The notes beneath the pieces were generated by a model. The model made no database searches and was not told the origin of the DNA. It worked only from the letters and a program-made list of their open reading frames with translations. From DASSUW01 sp963730535 (GTDB taxonomy: Bacteria; Actinomycetota; Thermoleophilia; Solirubrobacterales; Solirubrobacteraceae), in the NCBI GenBank assembly GCA_963730535.1, contig CAVSRU010000002.1, forward strand, positions 186,001 to 250,000: DNA of 64,000 nt, written 5' to 3'. How positions within the stretch are numbered: the stretch's first letter is position 1; every line of letters starts with the position of its first letter. Of the stretch, positions 15,624 through 24,087 are shown piece after piece. The position numbers were made by a program, and so were the translations under genes.

Positions 15624-16949
15624 CTACAGCGCCTCCAGGTAGCGCTCGGTCTCCCAGTCGGTGACGGCGGCGGCCTGCGCGGCGACCTCGCTGCGGCGCA
15701 TCGCCACGCAGTGGTCGACGACGTCGTCGCCGAGCCAGTCCCGGGCGAGCGCGCTGCGCTCGAGCAGGTCGGTGGCCTCGCCTAGCGTCGCGGGCAGCGC
15801 CGGGACCGTGCCGTAGGCCAGTGCGTATACGTCGCCGTCGACCGCGGGCGGCGGCTCGCACCTGCGCCGCACCCCGTCCAGGCCGGCGGCGAGCGCCGAC
15901 GCGGCGGCCAGGTACGGGTTGGCATCCGCGCCCGCATGCCGGTGCTCCACCCGGGTGATGCCGTCACCGCCGCCAATCGCGCGCACGCCCGCGGAGCGGT
16001 TGTCGACGCCCCACGTCGCGGTCGTGGCCGCCCAGGAGTACGGGGCGAATCGCCGATAGGAGTTCGGTGTCGGGGCGAACATCGCGGTCAGCTCGGCCAT
16101 CCCCTCCAGCAGCCCGCCGATGAAGTGCCGCATGGTCGCCGGCGTGCCTGCGCGCAGGCTGAGATGCAGATGGCACGAGCTGCCCGGCCAGTCCGAGCGC
16201 GGCTTGGCCATGAACGTTGCCAGCAGCCCCTGGCGTGCCGCGATCTCCTTGACCGCGCTCTTGAGCAGGAACGCCTCGTCGGCCGCCTGGAGCGCCGGTG
16301 CCGCGCGCAGATTCATCTCGAACTGCCCAGGCCCCGACTCGGGGTTGCACGCCTCGACCGCGAGCCCGTATTCGCGCAGCGTGTCGCGCACGGCGCCCGC
16401 GAACGGCTCGCTCCGCGAGGCCGCGGCGACGCCGTACACGCTCGGGCGCTCGTCCACCGCCACGAGCTGTGCGGGGCGCTTGCCGGCCACCGACTGAGGC
16501 GTCTCGCGCAGCAGGTAGAACTCGAGCTCGACGCCGACGACCGGCTCGATGCCCATCGACTGCGCGCGTGCCACCACCGAGCGCAGCACAGCGCGCGGCG
16601 ACACCGGCACGGCGCCGCCGTCGCGATCCACGAAGTCGCAGAGCAGGAGCGCGGTGCGGTCGTGCCAGGGGACGATCCGCGCGGTCCCGAGGTCGGGCAC
16701 GGCGAGCATGTCGGGATAGCCGTCGCGCGGGAAGTAACCGGCATGCCCCGGTGGCCGCTGCACCGGCTCACGCTCGTCGACCGGCAATGCCCAGATCACC
16801 TCGCACAGCGCGACCCCGTGCTCTGCGGCCCGGGGCAGCTCGGCGATCGGCAGGCGCTTCCCGCGCATGATCCCGTGCGTGTCGGCGCCTGCGAGGATGA
16901 CCGTCTCGACGCCGCGCCGGCGCAACAAACGGATGCGCTCAGGTGCCAA
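15624..16949 (-). CDS. glutamine synthetase-like ligase
   Basis: Glutamine-synthetase superfamily protein. The N-terminal beta-grasp has ILAGADTHGIMRGKRLP, and the catalytic domain shows VGVELEFYLL, NPESGPGQFEMNL and WPGSSCHLHLSL, which carry metal-binding glutamates and the nucleotide histidine. Such enzymes ligate glutamate to amines. Two hypotheses: a ligase for the glutamate side chain of methanofuran, or gamma-glutamylmethylamide synthetase for methylamine use. The operon position favours the first. There is no ATG or GTG before the conserved start; TTG 16949 is chosen (CTG 16958 is possible). It is divergent from pabAB with a 24-nt gap. About 441 residues. Confidence 0.82.
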   Translation of the reverse strand: MAPERIRLLRRRGVETVILAGADTHGIMRGKRLPIAELPRAAEHGVALCEVIWALPVDEREPVQRPPGHAGYFPRDGYPDMLAVPDLGTARIVPWHDRTALLLCDFVDRDGGAVPVSPRAVLRSVVARAQSMGIEPVVGVELEFYLLRETPQSVAGKRPAQLVAVDERPSVYGVAAASRSEPFAGAVRDTLREYGLAVEACNPESGPGQFEMNLRAAPALQAADEAFLLKSAVKEIAARQGLLATFMAKPRSDWPGSSCHLHLSLRAGTPATMRHFIGGLLEGMAELTAMFAPTPNSYRRFAPYSWAATTATWGVDNRSAGVRAIGGGDGITRVEHRHAGADANPYLAAASALAAGLDGVRRRCEPPPAVDGDVYALAYGTVPALPATLGEATDLLERSALARDWLGDDVVDHCVAMRRSEVAAQAAAVTDWETERYLEAL

Positions 16950-16973
16950 GGTCGGCAGAGTGTAGATGCGGCG

Positions 16974-19034
16974 ATGCGCACGCTCCTGATCGACAACTAC
17001 GACTCGTTCACCTTCAACCTCTTCCACTTGCTGGGCGAGGTCAACGGTGAAGAGCCGATCGTCGTGCGCAACGACGGGCTGTCGTGGGAGGAGGTCGCGG
17101 CGCTGGCCGTGGACAACATCGTGATCTCGCCCGGCCCCGGGCGCCCGGAGCACGAGCGGGACGTCGGCGTCTCGCTGGACGTGCTCCAGCGCGCCGAGCT
17201 GCCGGTGCTGGGCGTCTGCCTCGGCCACCAGGCGCTTGCCCACGCGACCGGCGGCGCGATCGACCATGCGCCCACGGTCATGCACGGGCGTCTCAGCGAG
17301 ATCCATCACGACGGACACGGCCTGTTCGCCGGCATCCCGCAGGGCTTCGCGGCCGTGCGCTACCACTCGCTCGCCGTCGGCACGGTGCCGGCGACCCTGC
17401 GTGTGACGGCGTGGACGTCCGACGAAGTCGTGATGGGGCTCGCGCACCGGTCGCGCCCGCTGTGGGGGGTCCAGTTCCACCCCGAGTCGATCTCCACCGA
17501 GCACGGCGGCGCCCTGCTGCGCAACTTCCGCGACCTCACGCACGCGCAGAGACGCCGGTCGTCGCGCGCGGCGCGGCCCGCCGGCCGAACGGCGGCTAGC
17601 CCGCGCGTGCACCACCGCACGCTCATGGCCTGGCGCGACCCCGAAGCCGTCTTCGTCGCGCTCTACGGCGACCGCGAGCACGCCGTCTGGCTCGACAGCG
17701 CGCGCGCGGAGCCGGGGCTCGCGCGCTTCTCGTTCATGGGCGCCCCCGACGGCCCGCTCGGCCAGGTCGTGCGCTACGACGTCGCGGCACGTGTCCTCAC
17801 CGTCGATCGTGCGCACGAGCGCGAGGAGCTGCGCGAGAGCGTGCTCGACTACTGCGAGCGCGAGCTGACCCGTCTGCAGGCCGACGCCCCCGAGCTGCCG
17901 TTCGACTTCACCTGCGGCTTCGCCGGCTATCTCGGCTACGAGCTCAAGGCCGAGTGCGGCGGCACGCTCGTGCACCGCTCCCCGCTGCCAGACGCCGCGC
18001 TCGTGTTCTGCGACCGGCTGATCGCGTTCGACCACGACGAGCGCCGCGTCCACCTGCTCGCACTGGCCGGTGCGATGGGCGCCGGCGCCGCCGACGAGTG
18101 GCTGGCGGCCACCGAGCGCCTGGTCGAAGACCTCGCCGAGCCGGCGCCGCCCGCGCCGGCCGTGGCCGGCTCGCAGCCCTTCACGGCGCGCGAGGGGCGT
18201 GACGCGTACCTGGCCAACATCGGCGCCTGCCTGCACGAGATCGTCGAGGGCGAGAGCTACGAGGTGTGCCTGACCACGGAGCTGCACAGCGACGCCGCGA
18301 TCGATCCGCTCGCCGCCTATCGCGTTCTGCGGGCGCGCAACCCGGCGCCGCATGCGGCGCTGCTGCGCCTGGGCGACGTCTCGGTGCTCAGCTCCTCGCC
18401 CGAGCGCTTCCTGCGCGTCGACCGCGAGCGCATCGTCGAATCGAAGCCGATCAAGGGCACCGCTCCGCGCGCCGCCCACCCCGCCGAGGACGCGTACCGC
18501 GCCGCCGCGCTGCGCGCCGACGACAAGTCGCGCGCCGAGAACCTCATGATCGTCGACCTCGTGCGCAACGACCTCGGCCGCGTATGCGCGCTGGGCAGCG
18601 TCGAGGTGCCGAAGCTCATGGCCGTCGAGTCCTACGCCACCGTCCACCAGCTCGTCACGACGGTCCGGGGCCGCCTGCGCGACGACGCGTCCGCGATCGA
18701 ATGCATCCGCGCGGCGTTTCCTGGCGGCTCGATGACCGGCGCGCCGAAGCTGCGCACGATGGAGATCATCGACCGGCTCGAGGGCGGCCCGCGCGGCGTC
18801 TACTCGGGCGCGTTGGGGTTCCTGTCGGTCAACGGCACGGCCGATCTCAGCATCGTGATCCGCACGCTGGTCGCGTCGCCCGGCGGCTTGCAGATCGGGT
18901 CGGGCGGGGCGATCGTCGCCGCCTCCGACCCGGACGCCGAGTACGACGAGATGCTGCTGAAGGCGCGCGCGGTGCTCGAGGCAGTCGGCGGCACCCTCTT
19001 GGACGCCCGCAGGCTCGCCGCCGCACGCGGATGA
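16974..19034 (+). CDS. pabB: aminodeoxychorismate synthase, fused PabA-PabB
   Basis: Bifunctional 4-amino-4-deoxychorismate synthase. Residues 1-185 are the class-I glutamine amidotransferase: LLIDNYDSFTFNL, catalytic Cys82 in GVCLGHQAL, His169 and Glu171 in GVQFHPES. Residues about 215-686 are the chorismate-binding PabB part with SKPIKGTAPR, VRNDLGRVC and GGSMTGAPKLRTME. The enzyme supplies p-aminobenzoate. Here the neighbours suggest use for H4MPT, though folate use is also possible. ATG at 16974 is the only start giving a normal amidotransferase N-terminus; the leader is 24 nt from the divergent gene. Confidence 0.95.
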   Translation: MRTLLIDNYDSFTFNLFHLLGEVNGEEPIVVRNDGLSWEEVAALAVDNIVISPGPGRPEHERDVGVSLDVLQRAELPVLGVCLGHQALAHATGGAIDHAPTVMHGRLSEIHHDGHGLFAGIPQGFAAVRYHSLAVGTVPATLRVTAWTSDEVVMGLAHRSRPLWGVQFHPESISTEHGGALLRNFRDLTHAQRRRSSRAARPAGRTAASPRVHHRTLMAWRDPEAVFVALYGDREHAVWLDSARAEPGLARFSFMGAPDGPLGQVVRYDVAARVLTVDRAHEREELRESVLDYCERELTRLQADAPELPFDFTCGFAGYLGYELKAECGGTLVHRSPLPDAALVFCDRLIAFDHDERRVHLLALAGAMGAGAADEWLAATERLVEDLAEPAPPAPAVAGSQPFTAREGRDAYLANIGACLHEIVEGESYEVCLTTELHSDAAIDPLAAYRVLRARNPAPHAALLRLGDVSVLSSSPERFLRVDRERIVESKPIKGTAPRAAHPAEDAYRAAALRADDKSRAENLMIVDLVRNDLGRVCALGSVEVPKLMAVESYATVHQLVTTVRGRLRDDASAIECIRAAFPGGSMTGAPKLRTMEIIDRLEGGPRGVYSGALGFLSVNGTADLSIVIRTLVASPGGLQIGSGGAIVAASDPDAEYDEMLLKARAVLEAVGGTLLDARRLAAARG

Positions 19035-19738
19035 CGGAGCTGCTGGCGGCGGACTCGTGGCTCGTCGCTGACGGTCACGTGCGCGCCGTCAATCGCCACT
19101 GGTCGCGCTTCGGAGCGACCTGCCATGAGCATGGCGTCGAGCCCGAGGAGGTCGCGGCGCTACGTGCCCGCGTGGAGTCTGCGGTGCCGTCCCAGGGACG
19201 CTGGTTCCCGCGCGTGGAGCTGCGCGCGGAGTGCGAGCTCGCGTTCCAAGTGCGCCCGGCGCCGGCGCGCGAGCCGACCGTCGTGGCCTGGGTCGCCGAC
19301 GTGCCCGATCCACGCCGCGCCCCACGCCGCAAGGGTCCCGACCTCGACCGGCTCGCCGCGCTGCGCGAGCGCGCGGCAGCCCACGGCGCCGGCGAGGCCG
19401 TGCTCGCCGACGCGGACGGGCGCTTGCTCGAGGGCGCGTTCACGAGCCTGCTGTGGTGGGAGGGGGAGACGCTGTGCGTGGTGCCCGATGACGCGCCGAT
19501 TCTGCCCGGGATCACCCGGGCGCTCCTGATCGAGCTCGCGAGCGGGCGCCACACACCCGTCGCGCAGCGGCGCCCCGCGCCGGAAGAGCTGGACGGGCGC
19601 GAGACCTGGCTCGTCAGCGCCCTGCACGGCGTCCGGACCGTCGCGCGCTGGGCGGGCGGAACGCCGGCGGGCGCGGCGCCGCGCGCGGCGACCTGGCAGC
19701 GCCTGCTCAACGACTTCGCGGTCCCGCAGAGCATCTGA
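19031..19738 (+). CDS. pabC: aminodeoxychorismate lyase-like class IV PLP enzyme
   Basis: 235-residue fold-type IV PLP enzyme of the PabC/branched-chain aminotransferase family. DADGRLLEGAFTSLLWW is the conserved core with the glutamate after the PLP-binding strand, followed by PDDAPILPGITRALLIELA. The early lysine region is RAPRRKGPDLDRL. It would release p-aminobenzoate from aminodeoxychorismate. An ATGA overlap with pabAB makes co-translation likely. It is the last gene of the H4MPT block; about 170 nt of non-coding DNA then leads to the alcohol dehydrogenase operon. Confidence 0.85.
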   Translation: MTELLAADSWLVADGHVRAVNRHWSRFGATCHEHGVEPEEVAALRARVESAVPSQGRWFPRVELRAECELAFQVRPAPAREPTVVAWVADVPDPRRAPRRKGPDLDRLAALRERAAAHGAGEAVLADADGRLLEGAFTSLLWWEGETLCVVPDDAPILPGITRALLIELASGRHTPVAQRRPAPEELDGRETWLVSALHGVRTVARWAGGTPAGAAPRAATWQRLLNDFAVPQSI

Positions 19739-19909
19739 GCCGAACACCAATGGCGTGCGATTGCAAACGAGTGGTGCGGCTCTCCACGTGAACGGCACCT
19801 CGGCGTGGATTCGCTGCGGGCTCCCATGTACGGGTCTACGATTTCACCGGGTCGGAGGGGGAGCGGTCCTCCCTCGGTGACCGATGACACCCGACGCGAG
19901 GGAGCTTCC
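19739..19909 (+). promoter_or_regulatory. upstream region of the PQQ alcohol dehydrogenase operon
   Basis: 171-nt gene-free stretch. It contains an AT-richer patch with TACGAT at about 19837-19842 that could be a -10 element, and an AGGGAG ribosome site just before the GTG at 19910. A GC-rich segment with GAGCGGTCCTCCCTCGG lies between. No clear terminator for pabC is seen. Promoter assignment is by position and weak consensus. Confidence 0.35.
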
Positions 19910-20353
19910 GTGAGCGCTGCTGTCGACGTATCCACCTTGGACAAGCAGAACGGGGTGACGCTGGGTCGAATCCTCGGGCGCGGCACCGTCGGACAGGCCG
20001 AGGAGGGACCCGACGGCACGATGCGCGCCACCATCCGCATCCCGGAGGACGAGCTGGTCTACGAGCCCGGGATCCTGGTCATTCCCCACGGAGGCGTGCT
20101 CGAGCTCGAGCTCATCAACGATGACAAGAACACGCACTGCGCGGTCCTGCCGAGCAACGGCGACTACAAGTTCATCTGGCTCCAGAACCATTCGAAGGGC
20201 ACTGCGACGCTCGAGCTCGACGGCCCGGGCTACTACTGGTACGGCTCCCGTTCGGGCAACGACGAGGGCCGCGGCCTGACCGCCGCGATCGTCGTGGGTG
20301 GCGACGCCCCGCCGGAGGCTCGCATCGACCGCCCGCCGCAGCCGCGCCCGTAG
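19910..20353 (+). CDS. MSMEG_3727-family PQQ-associated protein (cupredoxin-like)
   Basis: 147-residue protein resembling the mycobacterial MSMEG_3727 PQQ-associated family, which has a cupredoxin-like fold and pairs with a PQQ dehydrogenase. Strands are visible in DELVYEPGILVIPHGGVLELEL and ATLELDGPGYYWYG. A blue-copper ligand set is not evident: there is a histidine in NTHCAVLP but no C-x-H-x-M-type loop. No signal peptide is seen, as in the next gene. It precedes the dehydrogenase by 41 nt and is surely co-transcribed. Electron transfer, folding help or export of the enzyme are all possible roles. Confidence 0.8.
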   Translation: MSAAVDVSTLDKQNGVTLGRILGRGTVGQAEEGPDGTMRATIRIPEDELVYEPGILVIPHGGVLELELINDDKNTHCAVLPSNGDYKFIWLQNHSKGTATLELDGPGYYWYGSRSGNDEGRGLTAAIVVGGDAPPEARIDRPPQPRP

Positions 20354-20394
20354 TTCGACCGCCCGGCTAACCACGACGTCTTAGGAGCACCCTG

Positions 20395-22083
20395 ATGGCA
20401 ACTGACTACGTAGACGCAGGGCAGGCGATCGACAACTCGTCCCTCAGCGGCATCGTCGGCAGCGCACCGCCGGTGACCGACGGGGTCACCTACGAGCGCA
20501 TCCTCAACGCCCGATCCGAGCCGCAGAACTGGCTCACCTACTACGGCGCCTACGACGGGCAGCGGTACAGCCCGCTGGACCAGATCACCAAGGAGAACGT
20601 CAAGCAGCTCGCTCCCGCGTGGGTGTTCCAGTGCGGCTCGGTGGGCCTCCACTCGGGCAAGTCGACATACTCGTTCGAGGCCTCCCCGCTCGTCGTCGAC
20701 GGCATCATGTACGTGTCGGGCTGGGACGGCTGGGTCTGGGCTCTCGATGCCCGGACCGGGAACATCCTGTGGCAGTACAGGACCGCGTCGGCGTTCGACG
20801 TGTCGCTCTGCTGCGGCAACGTGAACCGCGGCGTCGCCGTCGCCGAGGGCAAGGTCTTCGTGACCACCCTGGCCGCCCATGTGATCGCACTCGACGCCGA
20901 GACCGGCAAGAAGGTCTGGGACCAGACCTACGGCGACGTGCGGGCGGGCGAGAGCGCGACCGTCGCTCCGTTGGTCGTGAAGGACATGGTCATCGTCGGG
21001 AGCTCCGGCGGGGAGTTCGGGAACCGCGGTCACCTCGAGGCGTTCAATCGCGAGACCGGCGAGCGCGTGTGGCGGACGTACATGGTGCCCAAGCCCGGGG
21101 AGCCCGGGTCCGAGACCTGGCCCGACGACGGTGAGGCATGGCAGCGCGGGGGCGGCAACTGCTGGGTCACGAGCACCTTCGACCCGGAGCTGAACCTCCT
21201 GTACGTGGGAACCGGCAACCCGTGTCCCGACTTCGACGGAGACGTCCGCCCGGGCGACAACCTCCACACCGATTCCGGTGTCGCCGTGGATGTCGACACC
21301 GGCGAGATCAAGTCGCACTTCCAGTACACGCCTCACGACGTGTGGGACTACGACTCCACCATGGAGCACATCCTGTTCGACCTCGACGGGCAGAAGCTGG
21401 CGGCCCACTTCGACAAGAACGGGTTCCTCTACATCCTCGACCGAACCACCATGGACCCGGTGCGCGTGGCTCCCTTCGTCGACCGCATCGACTGGGGCGA
21501 GGTCGACGAGAAGGGCAACGTGACGCCGAAGGTCTTCCCCGACAAGGAGGGCGACCCGGTCCACTTCTGGCCGGGGCCGGCCGGCGCCAAGGAATGGACG
21601 CACGCGGCGTACAACCCCAACACCGAGTTGCTGTACGCGCCGGTGCAGGACGTCGGCGCGACGGCCACCCGGCGGCGCAGGGAGTTCAAGGAGAGCATCC
21701 CGTACTGGGGAGCGGGTGTCGGCGTCGACCTCGATGACATGGCGGGGTCCGTGAGCGCCTTCGACCCGCGCACCGGCAACGAGCGGTGGCGCTGGAGCAA
21801 TGACATCCCGATGTGCTCATCGGTGCTCACCACCGGCGGCGACCTCGTGTTCGCGGGCGAGCCGACCGGCGAGTTCAACGCGCTCGACGCGAGCACCGGA
21901 GACCAGCTGTGGCAGTTCCAGTGCGGCAGCGGCCACCACAGCAGCCCGTGCAGCTACAGCATCGACGGACGGCAGTACATCGCCGTGCCGACCGGGTGGG
22001 GCGCGTGGACCGAAGGGTTCCTGCCCGGGATGCTCGGGGCCGGCCAAGGAAGCGCGCTGTTTGCCTTCGCGCTCCCGGAATAG
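20395..22083 (+). CDS. PQQ-dependent alcohol (methanol) dehydrogenase, lanthanide type
   Basis: Eight-bladed quinoprotein propeller of 562 residues that oxidises methanol or another primary alcohol to the aldehyde. Typical motifs: NWLTYYGAYDGQRYSPL near the start, vicinal cysteines C139-C140 (SLCCGN), GESATVAP with the metal glutamate near 186, TGNPCPD with the metal asparagine at 275, and D318-Y-D320 in VWDYDS. D318 matches the catalytic base; the extra D320 is the marker of lanthanide-dependent enzymes, where calcium enzymes have a small residue. No signal peptide is visible after the ATG, which has an AGGAG site. Formaldehyde made here would feed fae. Confidence 0.92.
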   Translation: MATDYVDAGQAIDNSSLSGIVGSAPPVTDGVTYERILNARSEPQNWLTYYGAYDGQRYSPLDQITKENVKQLAPAWVFQCGSVGLHSGKSTYSFEASPLVVDGIMYVSGWDGWVWALDARTGNILWQYRTASAFDVSLCCGNVNRGVAVAEGKVFVTTLAAHVIALDAETGKKVWDQTYGDVRAGESATVAPLVVKDMVIVGSSGGEFGNRGHLEAFNRETGERVWRTYMVPKPGEPGSETWPDDGEAWQRGGGNCWVTSTFDPELNLLYVGTGNPCPDFDGDVRPGDNLHTDSGVAVDVDTGEIKSHFQYTPHDVWDYDSTMEHILFDLDGQKLAAHFDKNGFLYILDRTTMDPVRVAPFVDRIDWGEVDEKGNVTPKVFPDKEGDPVHFWPGPAGAKEWTHAAYNPNTELLYAPVQDVGATATRRRREFKESIPYWGAGVGVDLDDMAGSVSAFDPRTGNERWRWSNDIPMCSSVLTTGGDLVFAGEPTGEFNALDASTGDQLWQFQCGSGHHSSPCSYSIDGRQYIAVPTGWGAWTEGFLPGMLGAGQGSALFAFALPE

Positions 22084-22130
22084 CTGTCAAATGAGATGAG
22101 CGACTTAACCATCAGAGTCTGGAGTTAACT

Positions 22131-22634
22131 ATGAGTTTGCTTCTTCTCGGTCTCGACAGCTTGATCGTGTGCCTGGCCGTTGGTGTGCTCGTCGACAGTC
22201 AGTCGCGCCTCAAGCTGGCCGCGCTCTTCGGCGTCGCCGATAGCGTGGCGTTCCTGGTCGGGGCGGGCCTCGGTCTGCGGTTTCTGTCCGATGGCGCGTC
22301 CACGGTCCTGACGTCGGGAGCGGTGGTGGTGCTCGCGCTCTACCTGCTCGTCGTCGCTGCCGGGACGCGGCCGTTCGCGGCACGCTGGACGTTGTGGGCG
22401 TTGCCGGCGGTCCTCGTCTTCGACAACGTCACCTACGGCCTGTTGGGTGAGCACGCTGCCGGCTCGGTGTTCGAGCAGGCCGGCGCCCAGGCACTGTCGA
22501 GCGCGGCACTCGCCCTCGTCGGGCTGCTCGCGGCGGCCGCCCTGCGCCCGGCGTTCGAGCATCGCGCCGCCCTCGATCGGGTCGCCGGAGGCGCACTCCT
22601 TCTCGCGGCTGTCGGGCTTGTCCTGGTCGGTTGA
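22131..22634 (+). CDS. small polytopic membrane protein, MntP/LysE-type transporter-like
   Basis: 167 residues with about five to six hydrophobic segments. The first reads LLLLGLDSLIVCLAVGVLV, with an acidic residue in the membrane as in manganese exporters of the MntP type, and a second intramembrane acid occurs in LVFDNVTYGLLG. The pseudo-repeat fits LysE/MntP-like transporters, but full family membership is not certain. It lies 47 nt after the dehydrogenase gene with a GGAG ribosome site. A role in metal handling for the quinoprotein is a hypothesis. It is convergent with the M17 peptidase, 7 nt apart. Confidence 0.65.
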   Translation: MSLLLLGLDSLIVCLAVGVLVDSQSRLKLAALFGVADSVAFLVGAGLGLRFLSDGASTVLTSGAVVVLALYLLVVAAGTRPFAARWTLWALPAVLVFDNVTYGLLGEHAAGSVFEQAGAQALSSAALALVGLLAAAALRPAFEHRAALDRVAGGALLLAAVGLVLVG

Positions 22635-22641
22635 TCGAGGC

Positions 22642-24042
22642 TCATGCCGTAGAGCTCGCCGCGCCGCTCAGGCGCGCGGCGAGCTCGACGAGCATGCGGA
22701 CGCCGTAGCCGGTCGCGCCGCGGCCGAATGCGTCGCCGCGATCCTCGTCGAGCAACGCAGTACCGAGCATGTCGACATGTGCCCACGGACCCTCACCGAC
22801 GAACTGCTGCAGGAACGTCGCCGCGACGATCGGGAAGCCGAAGCTCTTGCCCGCGGTGTTGCGCAGGTCGGCCACGGTCGAATCGATCAGAGGCCGATAA
22901 CGCGGGTGAAGCGGCCACGGCCAGGCCAGATCGCCGCTGGTATTCCCGGCGTCGACGACCGCGTCACGCCACGCGTCGTCGTTCGCGAAGACGCCGGCGT
23001 ACATGTCGCCCAGCCCCGCGCGCATGGCACCGGTCAGGGTCGCGAGGTCGACGAGGTGCGTCGCACCGTCGCGGCGCGTCCACCACAGCGCGTCCGCGAG
23101 GATCAGGCGCCCTTCGGCGTCGGGATTCGTCACCTCGACGGTCAGGCCGGAGGCGGTCGTGATGACGTCCGTCGGCCGGATCGCGCTGCCGCTCAGCATG
23201 TTCTCGCAGGCCGGCAGGACACCGGTGACCGACAGTGGGAGCCCGAGCTCGGCGATCGCGCCGAGCGCCCCCACGACCGCGGCGCCGCCGCCCATGTCCG
23301 CCTTCTGGCGGACGATGTCCGACTGCGGCTTGAGAAAGTAGCCGCCCGTATCGAACGTGACGGCCTTCCCGACGAGCGCGAGCCGGGGTGCGTCCGGCGC
23401 GCCGGGCGGCTCGTGGCGCAGGACGATCAGCACCGGGTCGATCGGGCTGCTGCCACCGACGGCGGCCAGCGCACCGAGCCCGGCCTGCCTGGCGTCGATG
23501 ACCTCGGTGCGGAGCCGCGGAAGCGCCGCGGCACGTTCCGCAAGGCCGGCCGGGGAGACGACGTTCGGCGGCGCGTCGACCAGCTCGCGGGCGGCGTTGG
23601 TCCAGCTGCCGATGAGCGCGGCGCGGTCCGCGACGGGCGCGAGGTCGTCGCCGCCGCCGCAGATCACGAAGCGCTCGACGCCGCGCGGAAGGCCGCCGCT
23701 TCGCCAGCGGCGGGCTTCGTAGCCGCCGATGACGGCGCCTTCGGCCAGCGCGCGCACCTGCTCCTCGACGGGCACAGGCAGCGACGCATCGAGCGCCCAC
23801 GCGACCGTCCCGCCGTCGCGGCATGCGCGCACCGCGTGCGCGGCGCCCGTTCGCAGCCCGTCGGCGCCGGGCTGGAGCGCCACGACGGCCAGCGGGGCAC
23901 CGGCCGCGTACACCATCGCAACCGGATCGGCATCCGCCACGGCGCGCTCTGGGGCACCCAGCTCCGACGCCTGCGCCCCAGCGGCGGCGATCAGATCGGC
24001 TCCAACGGCGCGCGGATCGCCCGCGCTTACCTCGACATCCAT
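22642..24042 (-). CDS. M17 family leucyl-aminopeptidase-like protease
   Basis: Cytosolic di-zinc aminopeptidase of family M17. The catalytic domain shows LVGKAVTFDTGGYFLKP with the metal lysine/aspartate, the KADMGGGAAVVGAL helix, the signature NPDAEGRLILADAL (usually NTDAEGRL) and ATLTGA. About 466 residues from the ATG at 24042; GTG 24051 is an alternative. Its start is only 45 nt from the divergent pqqA start, so the two share a promoter region. PqqA must be cut by proteases during PQQ synthesis and no pqqF-type M16 gene is present; a role in trimming PqqA is an attractive inference. Confidence 0.88.
   Translation of the reverse strand: MDVEVSAGDPRAVGADLIAAAGAQASELGAPERAVADADPVAMVYAAGAPLAVVALQPGADGLRTGAAHAVRACRDGGTVAWALDASLPVPVEEQVRALAEGAVIGGYEARRWRSGGLPRGVERFVICGGGDDLAPVADRAALIGSWTNAARELVDAPPNVVSPAGLAERAAALPRLRTEVIDARQAGLGALAAVGGSSPIDPVLIVLRHEPPGAPDAPRLALVGKAVTFDTGGYFLKPQSDIVRQKADMGGGAAVVGALGAIAELGLPLSVTGVLPACENMLSGSAIRPTDVITTASGLTVEVTNPDAEGRLILADALWWTRRDGATHLVDLATLTGAMRAGLGDMYAGVFANDDAWRDAVVDAGNTSGDLAWPWPLHPRYRPLIDSTVADLRNTAGKSFGFPIVAATFLQQFVGEGPWAHVDMLGTALLDEDRGDAFGRGATGYGVRMLVELAARLSGAASSTA
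22652..22686. terminator. long hairpin between convergent genes
   Basis: Perfect 13-bp arms (GAGCTCGCCGCGC at 22652-22664 and its complement at 22674-22686) with a 9-nt loop. It lies inside the last codons of the peptidase gene and just after the membrane-protein stop. It could stop transcription of the plus-strand operon. No T-run follows. Confidence 0.4.
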
Positions 24043-24087
24043 CCGCTGCACATTATCGGTAACTCTCACACTCTGATTGGAGGCAAT

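Noticed and set aside
16950..18647. Long minus-strand open frame joined to the glutamine-synthetase-like gene
   Set aside because: It is the antisense of pabAB, reads as low-complexity Val/Arg/Gly-rich text, and the real gene starts near 16949.
19910..20353. Blue-copper electron carrier for the methanol dehydrogenase
   Set aside because: The cupredoxin-like fold lacks a Cys-x-His-x-Met ligand loop, so copper binding is not supported.
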